From positions 2,170,001-2,234,000 of the forward strand of contig JAXBDG010000003.1 in NCBI GenBank assembly GCA_036320915.1: a stretch of DNA of 64,000 nt, read 5' to 3'. The first letter of the stretch is position 1. Every line of letters begins with the position of its first letter. Source of the DNA: Linnemannia elongata (Eukaryota; Mortierellomycota; Mortierellomycetes; Mortierellales; Mortierellaceae). Under the pieces are notes generated by a model that did no database searches, was not told the DNA's origin, and saw nothing but the letters and a program-made list of their open reading frames with translations. Shown here one piece after another: positions 22,407 through 33,414 of this stretch. Position numbers and translations under genes: made by a program.

Positions 22407-23356
22407 TCTACACGAACGAAGTTCGTTACAATCGTGTTAATAGGGTAACATTAGAATATGCTTTAAAATAATACACCACAAGGGCAAAAGAGTAATACTT
22501 TTAAAAGTGGATAGACAGGGTGTATTACCTTGCTTGTGGATTTAAGGCTGTGAAAAGTGGAGGTGGAAGAGGTATAGTGTTTTTGGTTTGTGGAAAATCT
22601 GAAAATGAGCAAGGAGGGCTGCTTTTATGTTCGAGACTCGATAATACCCCATTCAGCATGATGTTCTTGAACTTCAAGACATTAAAGCAGAAGGCGAAGA
22701 GAATATCGAAGCAACATATAATGTGATGATGGCCAAACAAGGGTGAGGAAATATAGGGAGAGAGAAGGCCCCGGACTAAACTAAGGGGCAAACATCAAGG
22801 GATAGCACCTATGAGCAATGCCAATGGACAACTCCAAGACAAGGTATCAGGGGTTAACATCAAAGGGTTGGAAACTCAAGAAATGATCAAAGTGCGACAG
22901 GATCAAGGGACAACATGAAGGGACAACATCAAAAGACAATACCAAAGAGAAAGACCATATCAAGAGACAATACCAAAGACCACATCAAGGGACAACATCA
23001 AGGGATAGCCTCAAATTCAAGGGATATAAGAAAAAGTTCAAAACATGCCAAAGGATGCAAGATGATTAAGGTTTGGAAACATTAAGGGGTTCTAAAAAAG
23101 GATTGATTCACAGGAGGGGTTCAGGCAGAATTGTAGGAACGCTGTGAATTCCTCAAGTCCAATGTAAAGAGACCTTTATATTACTACACTATCAGAAGGG
23201 TTTGCTACCTAGTAAACGCAGATGCAGCTTGTAAGTCCAATGTAAAGAGACAAGGAGCAAACTAACCGCCTCTGCGCCCAATAAATACTGACGCTGTTGT
23301 GGGCAGTGTCACTGGCAATGTTGTAAGTGAAAAAAAATAAGCTTGTTTATTTCCAT
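22407..23356. other. Spacer with degenerate short repeats
   Basis: Upstream of the RNase-like gene and downstream of the coiled-coil gene (both minus strand). It holds the AAGGGACAACATC repeat cluster and a 19-bp direct repeat (AAGTCCAATGTAAAGAGAC at 23155-23173 and 23233-23251). No gene seen. Confidence 0.5.
22790..23030. repeat. Degenerate repeat cluster, CAAGGGACAACAT(CA) units
   Basis: About a dozen imperfect copies of a 14-16 bp unit (CAAGGGACAACATCA, CAAAAGACAATACCA, CAAGAGACAATACCA and similar) over 240 bp. It is non-coding and of unknown origin. Confidence 0.65.
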
Positions 23357-26300
23357 CTAATCACTCTCGTCCTCAAAAACCCGAAGTCGATACTCCATAT
23401 CTCTCATCTCTCTATCACGCTCCTCAAGCGTCCTAACCAAGACCAAATTCACTTCTTTCTCATACTCCAACATCCCAATGGCATCCCCCAACTTCGCCAT
23501 CGTCTCCTCCAACTCATGCAAGTTTCTCGTCGTCTCCTCCAGATCTTTCTTCCTCCTCCGATAACTTTGCTCGCATTTCTGTAGTTGTTCCTTGGTATGA
23601 CCCCAGCACAAGGTCGTGTCGCGGAGTTTTTCTTGGGTATCGGAAAGTTCTGTTTGGAGTTTGGTTACCATGTTTTGGAAGAGGGTGACGGAGGTTGATT
23701 GACAGGCGCGTTCACGCTGGGCTTGGAGGTGGTGTTTTTCGGTGAGGGCGGTTAGTTGGGCTTTGTGGGCTTCTTCTTGGGCGAGGAGGTCTTGGTCGAG
23801 TTTGAGGTGGAGGCGTTCGATATTTTGGAGGGCCTGGTTGAGTTCTTCTTCCTTGAGGCGGAGGGAAGTTGATAAGTCATCGATTTGGGTTTCGAGGGAT
23901 GTAATTCTTGCTTTCATTTCGGCTTGTTGTTCAGTCGATGTTGGAGAGTCGGTGGATGTTGATACTGCTGAGAGTTGAGCTTGGAGGTCTTGGGTTTGTT
24001 GGTGGAGAGCAGATAGTTGTGCGCGATCTCGCGCGGTCTGTTGGGCGTACTCGTCGTTCAGGATCTCGACAGAGTCCATCTTCTGGATCAGAGCGGTCAC
24101 CTCCTTATGAAGGCGGGTATTGGACCTCTGAGCCTTCACAAGAGAAGCCTTCAACTCCGCGGCAGCGTTCCTGTGCTTCTTTTCCAAGAACTCTGCCATC
24201 TGACTCGCCTCATCTTCACTCTGGACCCGGTATTCTGCCATTTTAGTCTCCTGCGCCGCCAACTCGTTCTTCAGTTGCTCAATTTCCGCCTCCAGATCAC
24301 GAACAGGGCCCTCAGTAAGGTGCTGTTCCTGCAGTTGATACGTCTCCCGCTTCTGGTCCAGGTTTCGTTCCTTTTCTTCCAATTCTTTCTCCAACTTCTT
24401 GACCACCCTCTCAAGTTCCTCCTTCTCCCCCTCGCAGTTCCTTACCCTCCTCTCCAACTCCTTGATCAATACTTGGTCCTCCCTAATCTGCGCCTCAAAC
24501 CCCAAATGATGCAACTCCAATAAAGCCTCGAAGACCTGTCGATGATTCTTGAGTTCTCGCTGGGCGCGGAAGACGTCTTCTTCAAGGCCAGAGATCTCGG
24601 ATTGGTTTTGGGCCATGACGAGTTTGAGGAGTCCAAGTTCGGTCTCGGCGCGGAGGAGGCGGGTTGTTGCTTCTGAGATGAGGTTGTGACTGGAGATGGA
24701 TAGGAGAGAGGTTGCCGAGTCAGAGGATGATGGGGTGGAGGATGCGCTAAGGGGTGCACTGGTGGTGGTGGTGGTGGTGGTGGTGGTGGAGATGCCCTTT
24801 AGCTGACGGATATGGCGGTTGTGCAGCTCTTGTGCGGTTCGGAGGGTTTCTTGGAAGATGTCGTTCGGGGTCTCAACAGTATTGCCGCTACCACTACCAC
24901 TACCACTACCGCTCTCCTTCCTCAGGGAAGATGACGAGTCCTTCTTCTTCTTCTTGGACTTGTTGCCACCATTACTTTCAGAAACCGACAAGGAAATAAG
25001 GGAAGGAATCGAAGAACTGTCAGAGTTAACAGATGCCAAGATCCCATGGATGGTACGGGCGTCCGATACGGGCAGCTTGGCCGTCGCAGCACTACCGGCA
25101 CCACTGCCAGAAGCATTGGGGCCACAAATCAAGAAATGGGAGGACGTCTTCTTTAGGTTTAGGATGTGGTCTTGAAGGAGTGTATGGTGGGCTCTTCTAG
25201 ATTGGGCCAGTTGTTGCTCCAGATCGAAGATTCGTTGCTGCAATTGTGGGACACAGGCGTCAGGGACTGGTGTGTTGACTGTTGAGGCTGGAGACACAGA
25301 GGTGGTGGCGCTGACTGCGAGGTTGAGTTTGTTGGACGATGCTTTTGATTCGGCAGCGAGATCTCCGATCATAGGTGAGGGGGACAAGTGAGTAGCACCA
25401 GGTTGTTGTTGGTGGTGGTGCTGTTGCTGGTGTTGGTCTAGTTTCCTGCGCGCGTTCTTGAGCATGACGTGGTAATCCTGCAGTCTTTGGTATATTGGCT
25501 ATTTTAGCAACCCACAAACAGGAAAATAAAGAAAAAATAGAAGGGTGTTAGAGTTTTTCTCTGCTACGAAATGCAGCATGTTTGAACGTTGATGAGAACA
25601 CAAAAAAAAAAGTAAAGTGTGTGTACCTTGATGACGGTGGGGTATGGGGCAGACTTGTTGGGACCACCGAATTCGTGTGCGACGAGACGCTGGATTTCAC
25701 TCAGAAGGATGTCCATAGGTATAGCTTCCTCTTCTTGTTCATCGTTGTCATGGATTGTTGCTGGTGGTACTTCGGTCAGTTCGCGCGTTGTTGTGGTGGC
25801 AGCAACAACGGTGGAAGTGTGGGGCTCCAGCGAGGGCGCCAAGGAGCATGTACCCGCGCTGTCAAAAGATGGTCCGTGTGTCTAGTAAACGATTTTTTTC
25901 CGTTTTCAGATTTTTTTAGTCATCCGTGTGCTTTTAGCAAAAACCATGGTTGTTTCTCAGTATCAGATGGGATGCACGTTCCTAATTTTTTTTATGTAAG
26001 TGTAAGTATTTTATTACCTCTTGTCGGTTGCCAATGTTGCTGTCATGAGGACTGAGAGCGTTGCTGGTGTCATCGCTGAAGAGTTTTGCAGGACTAGATG
26101 AATCAAGCCGACAAAGAAAATGAAGTTGTTGTTGATGTTGATGTTGATGTTAGTAAGCACGAGTTTCGAGTGAACAGTTTACCGGCCAGAGCATGGATAA
26201 ACTGCATGTATAACGGTTGAGGATGATAGACTTACAAGACTGTTCCTGAAAAGGACTCTCCGGCCTCCTATGACGACAAAGTAAACGAAAAAGGTGTCTG

Positions 26301-26741
26301 TGAGAAGCAAGGAAAACAATAAAGTGTTTGATATGAAAATTAGTAGTATCAAGTAACTGCCAAAAAAAAAAGGTGAGGGAACAAAAAAATACATACAGCG
26401 ATGGTGTGAACAACAGGCGACCACTTGGCGCGACTGTTCGGGCTACGGTGAGCAGGAGGAGGTCTCATCAATGCCTGGTTACCATTATCTGCCACCATGC
26501 CAGAAACACCGGCATCTTCAACAAACACAGGGGTGGAGGGTGGGTAAATTTGCTGTTGCTGGTCAAAACCTTGACCTTGGAAAGAGTAATGGGGACTGTT
26601 CTGGGGAAGGAGGGAGACGACGGCGCTTTTAGACTTGCTTCGTTTTTGAGGGAAGGAGGTTTGAGAGGTTAAGGGATGTGGTGCAGGTTGGTTTAGGTCC
26701 TGCTGCTGCTGCTGCTGAGCGGGAGGTGCGGATCGCAGCAT
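23357..26741 (-). CDS. Five-exon coiled-coil protein, function not recognised
   Basis: Minus-strand exons in transcript order 26741..26397, 26267..26236, 26093..26018, 25881..25627 and 25498..23357 give 949 aa. The frame is kept at all four junctions (donors GTATGT, GTAAGT, GTAATA, GTACAC; all acceptors TAG). Exon 2 is a 32-nt microexon. The N-terminal 260 residues are Gln/Ser/Pro-rich and disordered. A conserved-looking segment spans exons 4-5 (MDILLSEIQRLVAHEF...PIYQRLQDYHVMLKNARRKL). From about residue 500 to the end the chain is almost continuous heptad coiled coil (LEEDVFRAQRELKNHRQVFE, VKKLEKELEEKERNL and similar). A poly-Thr run coded by (GGT)n lies near 24752-24790. A scaffold or cytoskeletal role is plausible but unproven. 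A leader intron probably precedes the start. Confidence 0.75.
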
Positions 26742-27901
26742 GACTTCTACTGCAGGTGAATCAGGGAATCAAAAAGAGTATTGTGTGTAATAGGAGTGTT
26801 TGAGAGTGGTGAGAGTGGATGGAAACAAATGGAGTAAATGAAATTAAGCGCTGTAGTAAGAGAGAGGAGAGGGCGTCTGATGGTTGGAAGGAGAGGAATG
26901 AAGAAGAGGAAAGGTAGCAATGAGAGAAAGAAGGCGAAAGAAGCCAGAAAATACAAGGAAAAACAATTGAGGTTGCGAAGTGTAACGGTACTGCAGTAGA
27001 AAATTTCATATCCGTTGAGTGACTGAAGACGGAAATGACAACGGCTTTTGGGAAGGCGACTAGTAGGTATCGACCTACATGTTTGCTTACCTGCACGTAG
27101 TAAGAAGAGGAGGCAACTTTCATCTGGGTGAAGAGGGAATATGGGATCTGAACATTCAACGGATAGATAACTCGTATGCATGCAAGGAGACAACCAAGGT
27201 AACCGATGCTGGTGTGTTCTGGATGTGTAATATGGCGATGGCATCGGCGTATTATACATGCATGCCTCTCTTTCCCAACACTGATGGACGCGTGGTTCTT
27301 AGGGGGAGTGGCAAGGCGCGATTTGATCAAGACGCGTCTCTTTCTATCCACGTGATGGATGATGAAAACAGAACCAAAAAAACAAGGAGTTGGATAAGTT
27401 TGGAAGAATATCGAAACAGGAATACGAAAGAGTAAATCACACCTGGACCCGCGTGTAATGAGGAGAAGCAGTGTAAGTGAGGGCATGGACTACGCAAGAT
27501 CAAGCAAGGGTCGGAACATTGCTGACCAAGTGCACAAAATGCTTAAGTCGAGGGCAGAGGACCAAAAGTCTGGCCCTTCCATTTACAGGCGAATTCTTTT
27601 CATTGAAGTGGGGCAGATCGAGGGGCAGAAGTGGAGTCAATCGCCCTTGAGGGCGGATTGGAATTAATGAATGCTTGATCCGAAGGGAAGAGAGAAAGAG
27701 GAACATCCATTCATTCCTTCGTTTCTTAGTGTTTTTTTCTCTTGTCGTTCTGCTTATGGACAGAAAGTACCTTTTGCTGACCCTTTTCTTTTCCCTTCAC
27801 TTCTACGCTTTCTCATACTTTTATTTGCTTACCTTTAACTCCGTTGCCTTTGCGCTCTTTCGTCATACACAGCACCTTCAGTCCTCTTTTAATATACAGC
27901 A
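26742..27901. promoter_or_regulatory. Divergent promoter region with a 5'-leader intron of the coiled-coil gene
   Basis: Lies between the minus-strand coiled-coil gene and the plus-strand protease. On the minus strand a donor CAG|GTAAGC (27091/27090) and an acceptor CTGCAG (26751-26750) bound a 341-bp leader intron that ends 8 bases before the start ATG. The leader exon before it contains an 11-codon upstream ORF (MKVASSSYYVQ) whose stop forms exactly at the splice junction (CAG|TAG). A plus-strand open frame of 118 codons at 27079-27435 is not supported by start context or composition. The last 200 bases before 27902 are T-rich. Confidence 0.45.
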
Positions 27902-29377
27902 ATGAGGATAATCGCACTCACTTCAATTCCTCTGGCCGCGGCAATTGCGATCGTCGCAAAAGCAGATACCACCGCAACATCGGATGCTCTCATCAGGTAC
28001 TCAACCATTCCTTGACATACACTCTATTACATTTTTATTGATTTGTGCCACTTGAAAGATAACTTACCAGACACATCCGCCCTATCAACCGAACTAGGAT
28101 CCCAATTATCAAGAATGATATTCCTCAGCACGTACGGGATTCAAGACAGTCGTGGTACTATACTCTCCGCAAGTATGGACTCTCTCGAACCAAGAGCGAA
28201 ATGGAGTCTCAGACAGTCTCTGTAGTACCATTAATCGACGTCGCCTACGATAAAGAGGCAAGTTAACATTAATCCTTTTGTAGTCTGAATGTATTTGGTG
28301 ATCGACTTGAACCAACGAAAGATTATGCTTGTTATGTTAACCATCTGCTTTCGTCTATGCTCATTCTTACAGTATTACGGACTGGTCGATATCGGCACTC
28401 CTCCTCAGACGCTCAAGTTGCAGTTTGACACAGGGTCCTCGCGATTTGTCGTTTCTACGACGGAATGCCCAGTCTGCTCAGGGACTGCGCCCTTCAATCG
28501 CACACTCTCCAGCACCTTCCGTGCCGGACTTCAGCCCTGGAAGATTCATTATGGCGATGGTTCCTTTGCCGAAGGTGTTATCTCTGAGGACAAGGTCACT
28601 CTTGGTAATATCACTGTCCAGAACCAAAAGCTGAACTTGGTGCAGAACGAGAGCGCCAACTTTGACGACACTGTCGATGGTGTCATGGGTCTCTCCTTTG
28701 GCGCCATCTCGGGAAGCACAACTGTGTTTGAGAGCATGGTTGAGCAAAAGTTGGTCGATCAGGGCGTCTTTTCGTTCTTCTTTGGCAAGCGGGCCATCAA
28801 CGGTGGAGGCGAGGTGATTTTTGGGGGAGTGGATATGGACCGAATCGAGCCAGGCAATGCGATCACGTACACAAATGTCACAGAAGCGACGCACTGGAAT
28901 ATTGACGTGCAGGATTTCATCATGAACAATGGATCCTTCGCAAAAGACAGGAAGACGACGCCCATCCGATCGATCGTGGATACAGGAACGACGTTGTTGG
29001 TTGGACCTGAGGACTGGGCTCGCTGGTATCATGATCTGATCCCAAAGTCGCGCAAATTCCGAAAGACGTGGGTGGTCCCTTGCAGAGGGCAAGGGAAGCT
29101 GTCGGTGGTGATCGAGGGCAAGACGTTTACGGTACCGTACGAAGACTTGGCGAGGGAGTATGTTGGATTTGGGTTGTGTTTTTCTGCGGTGCAGACGAGC
29201 TCGGCGGATTATTTGATCCTGGGGGATGTGTTCTTGAAGAACAACTATGTGGTGTTTGACCAGGAGGAGAAACGTGTTGGATTTGCACCGTTGAAGACTG
29301 AGGGCAAGAAGTTGACAACTGCTACTGATACCGAGGACGAGGATGCAGCATCCAGCCGTGTCCAGGAGGAGCTATAG
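27902..29377 (+). CDS. Secreted pepsin-like aspartic protease (family A1), GC-AG intron
   Basis: Exons 27902..27996, 28098..28257 and 28373..29377 give 419 aa. A signal peptide (about 1-21) is followed by a propeptide with LRKYGL and then the mature start YYGLVDIGTPPQ. Catalytic Asp104 is in FDTGSS and Asp288 in VDTGTT. The flap is IHYGDGSFAEG, and a CPVC pair follows the first active-site loop as in the paralogue at 4109. The two genes have the same three-exon structure with both introns at equivalent points, but this one has only a short acidic tail. Intron 2 uses the non-standard donor AG|GCAAGT with a normal CAG acceptor; no GT donor keeps the frame. Likely an extracellular or vacuolar acid protease. 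Its stop lies 258 bp before the Ssr4 start. Confidence 0.9.
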
Positions 29378-29635
29378 CCGCCTATCAGTAAACCATATTT
29401 TTTTTACACGCGTTTAGAAAGAGTTCAATTTCCTGTGGCTTGGCCTCACTTCCTCCTCCTTTTCTTAAGCGCGCCTTATCGACAGAAGAGAGGAGTGTTT
29501 GTTTCTTTCCCTGTTCAGCTGCCTTCCCCATCAGCACTTTCCTTTCTTCCTCTTCTTCTTCTTCTTCATTCTTGACTTCACTCCACTTCGACCCAATCAC
29601 CACTCATCGACAGCAAGGCACCCTCCAGCACGAAT

Positions 29636-32600
29636 ATGTCGAACCGGATCCCGCCAGAGCTCGCAGGAGAGCTCTACTGCAGAGCAAACATAGACCCCAT
29701 GATCTACAACGTCATGAACCCCCAGATCGCAACCGAACTCCTCGACAGGGCCTGGCACATGCTCAGCCAGGGACAGATCTCCTTCTCCTTCAACTACATC
29801 GACAAGCCCAAAGGTACTTGCCAAATACAAACACGACCGAGGAGAAATATCATATTTTTAGGTGCACTAACATCAACTCGCACAGAAACTAACTCGTGGT
29901 CCATCTTGTTATTTTGTATTGTTCATCCTGTAGAGGGCAGCGGATTCTTCTTGAAGGTGCAGCCTGACGAAGGTGTCATGGCGCCTCATGATGGGTAAGA
30001 AAAAACTAAATCAGAGCTGTTGCACTGATCTGCGTTGCTCGTTTGTATAGTTTCACGCCAAACAACATGAATACAAAACCTGATGCTTCCATGGCTCATC
30101 TCCTTCAACCAATAGCTTTCAGTACATGGATGACGAGGTCGCATATGGATACCCTGGCGACTCTGTAAGAAACAAACTGGAGAGCCTGGAACGCGTTGAG
30201 GATCATGGCCACCAACACCAACAGTAACGGACAAGGAATAACGAGGAGTATAACACGGAGAGTTCTAACGACATGCACTTTTGTTGTCGCGTTATTATGT
30301 ATGTTTTTGTCTAATAGAGACTTAGCATCACGGAACGGTCGCAAGGATTCGCGACAGGAGACCAGTACACACACATTGTTCGACGAAGATACACGCTGAC
30401 CCAGCCTGGACGGGATACTCTCGCCTTCCTGCACTATGCCAAGGCAGAGCTTAACCGTAAGTTCTTTGCTTTGCTACACTAATACCAGTTTCCGGCCAAT
30501 TGATGGACATGATTGCCTGGCGTTCATTTCCTGCAAGTCTTTGTTATTGACCCTTTTCATTTGTTGCGTACTTATAGGTTCCGTGGTTGTGGATGCACGC
30601 AGAGCAAGGACACCTGCCCGCCAATACCCATTGAAGCCTATCCCTGGCATTCCAGGACCCGTTCCAGTACCTCAACAACCACCTCAGCAGGGATACCCAC
30701 AAGGATACAGACCTCAACAAGTGCCTAATAAGATGGCCAGCCCTTACGCCGGCTCGCCCATCAACGGTTCCCCCGCTTCGCCCCAGCAGGCTCCCGGCAA
30801 CTATGGTCGTTTCTCAGCTGTCCCCGCGCCCGTTCCTGGACCTCCTGGAGGACAGGCTGGACCTCAGAGATTGGCATCTGTGAACTCGGGAGCATACGGA
30901 AGCCAGCGACACGAAAAGAAGTCCAGCCACAAGAAGCATCAGCAACAACAACAGCACCAACAACCACAGATGACTCCCCAGCAGCATGCTCAGGTGTTGG
31001 CACAGCAACAGGCACAGGCACAGGAGGATGCAGAGGAGCCTTCAGGCGACGAATTGGATTTTTTGACGGCCAAGGATGTGGCTGTTGCTCGCTACAAGAG
31101 GAATCACGACTACATTGCGGAGGTCTTTTCTCCCTATCCAACTTGTAAGTGGACGTCATATGTTTTTTTTTATTAGATTGCATTAGAGTTTGCCGGCAGG
31201 AGATTGAAGATTTACGGAACATGTTGCGAGTGAATGCTTTGTTAACATTGTTTTGTGATTATGCTGTTATTAGCAAGGATTATTCCTCCTCGGCCAGAGT
31301 TCCAGCAGTCGATTACCTTTTTGAAGTCCTTGAGCGAAAAGCACAACGACGATTTGGATGCCGCCAAGACTGAGCACACCGAGAAGATCAAGAAGTTCAA
31401 GGCGGAGGCGACCGTGCTCTACAAAGGACTGGAAGAGCTAAAGCAGGCTACCACTGTTCAGGTGCGTGTCGGTCGTGTGAACTGCAGTATAGTTATAGTT
31501 GGATGTCTTTTGCAAGCCGGCTTTACTGATTCGTTTTCTGTTTCGTTACGGAAATGTGTTATTATAGGAGGTGTTTGCTGCTAATGAGAGAGTGGAGACA
31601 TTCAAAGGAATGGCAGTTAAGCCTTACTCTGCTCTTCGCCAAGTGGACCTTCCCAAGGACGAACTCTCTCGCACACCTGAACTGAAGGCTGCTCGTCTTC
31701 CCAAGGAGGTTGTAGATCCTGCCCAAATTACTGCTGATAGCGTCAATGGTGGAACACTTGTTGCATCCATTGCAGCTACTGAAGCTATGGAGGTGGATGA
31801 ATCAGCAATCGCTGCTGCACCAGAGAACACTGATTTGGCTGGACAACAGGACACTATCATGACAAGCGCCACAGAACCAACACCTGCACCAGTTTTGGCG
31901 CCTACACCAGCACCAGCACCTGGACCTGCACCAGTAGCGGCAGCAACCCCAGTTGACGCGCCAGTCTCTGTTGCGGCACCAACCCCAGTGGCAGCACCAG
32001 CCCCAGTGGCAGCATCAGAGCCCACAATTGCACATGAACCAGTTCCTGCACCGGCTCCTGTAGCTGAGGTTGTTCCAGCGACTATTGTGGTACCCGAACA
32101 AGCTGCCCCCGCTCCTGCTGATGTTGTCATGGAGGAGGCACCCCCTGCGCCTATCGAGCATGCACCTGATGAGCTTGCATCTGTTGAGCCTGCACCTGTT
32201 GAGCCTGCACCTTTTGAACCTACACCCACAGTGATGGAGGCACCTCCAGTTGCCCCTGTCGAATCTACACCAATTTTTGTTGCTCCAATCGAGACGCCTG
32301 CCGAAACTCCTATTGAGACCCTTATCGAAACTCCCATTGTTGCCCCTGTCGAAATTCCTGTGGCTGCTCCTGTCGAAGCTCCCGTTGAGGCAACCCTTCA
32401 GACACCCGTTGATACTCCCATGGAGACGCCAATCGAAACGCCTATCCAGACCCCTACTGAGACGCCTGTTTTCACGCCCATTGTGGCTCCTACGGAGGTC
32501 CCTATGGAAGTTCACGCTGAGACTGTTACACCTATTGCCACGCCAGCAGCCGTTATCACTTCGGAATTAGACACTCCGGTTGCCTCCACCATCCAGTCAC

Positions 32601-33181
32601 TCGATGATACTACCATGGCAGTCGATGCAATTGAGAGCCAGCCTGTTGTTGGAGAGACGTTTGTGCAGCAATCCTTTACGAGCACTGTGAGTGAGGGCGA
32701 CCATACGACGACAACATCTGCAACCAGCTACACTACATCGACGACTGATGCGTACGGAACGACCGTTACGGATACAGAAGAGAGCAGAGGAACCACGGTT
32801 TCATACGCAGATGGACACCAAGACCACTTTTCTCAGGCCCCTGTTCACCAACACCATGTCGAGCACTCGCATGCGCAAGCACACACTCCTGCAGCGAATA
32901 TTGAAGGAGCCCCTGAACACGGTGTTGCGTCGACTGTGACCGTGACCGAGCTGGAACCCTCTTCGGCCACACCATTGAATACGGAGGAAGCATTCCCTGT
33001 AGCAGCAGCACCAGAGCCAGTAGTTAGGCCAATGGTTGAACCAGTTGCTGAGCCAGTGGCAGAGCCAACAGCATTAGTATCAGAATCAGCGGGAGTGGTT
33101 GAAGAGGTGTCAGCAGCAGGAGACCAACAAGCGACACCAACAGAGCAACAAGTGCCGCCACAGGAGTCTGCTGCTCCTTAG
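29636..33181 (+). CDS. ssr4: SWI/SNF and RSC chromatin-remodelling subunit Ssr4, with extended Pro/Ala/Glu tail
   Basis: Seven exons: 29636..29813, 29934..29994, 30116..30164, 30318..30456, 30578..31144, 31274..31461, 31568..33181; 931 aa, every junction in frame. The first 142 residues match the fungal SWI-SNF_Ssr4 N-domain: LLDRAWHMLSQGQISFSF, IDKPKEGSGFFLKVQP, HDGFQYMDDEVAYG and GDQYTHIVRRRYTL. A Pro/Gln-rich linker leads to the second conserved block, DVAVARYKRNHDYIAEVF and IIPPRPEFQQSITFLKSLSE. The last 500 residues are low-complexity repeats of Ala-Pro, Glu-Thr-Pro-Ile/Val and Thr/Ser, far longer than needed for the conserved domains. In fission yeast Ssr4 is shared by the SWI/SNF and RSC remodellers in the nucleus. 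The tail's role is unknown. Assignment is from recalled family features, not a search. Confidence 0.82.
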
Positions 33182-33414
33182 ACAAAAAGACAGAGATGCG
33201 ATAGATCAAACGAAAACACAGTAAACACAATAATTTTATCTACCATGAGATCGACCTCGCCCTCAATTTTATTAGTTCTATGTCGTTCTTTTGAGTGTTC
33301 AAGCAGGCCTCGTTGTGTCCCCTTCCTCTTTTTATATCAGTCAGTCGCGACTTTCTCGAAACTGATCAACTTTTCCTCCCTTCACTCTTCACCCACACAC
33401 TCACATCCATCATC

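Noticed and set aside
27079..27435. 118-codon plus-strand frame in the divergent promoter
   Set aside because: No start context, no domain, and it overlaps the probable leader exon and intron of the minus-strand coiled-coil gene.
31624..32337. 237-codon antisense frame (Gly/Ala/Ser/Thr repeats) opposite the Ssr4 tail
   Set aside because: Reverse reading of Pro/Ala repeats; it looks collagen- or silk-like only by composition.
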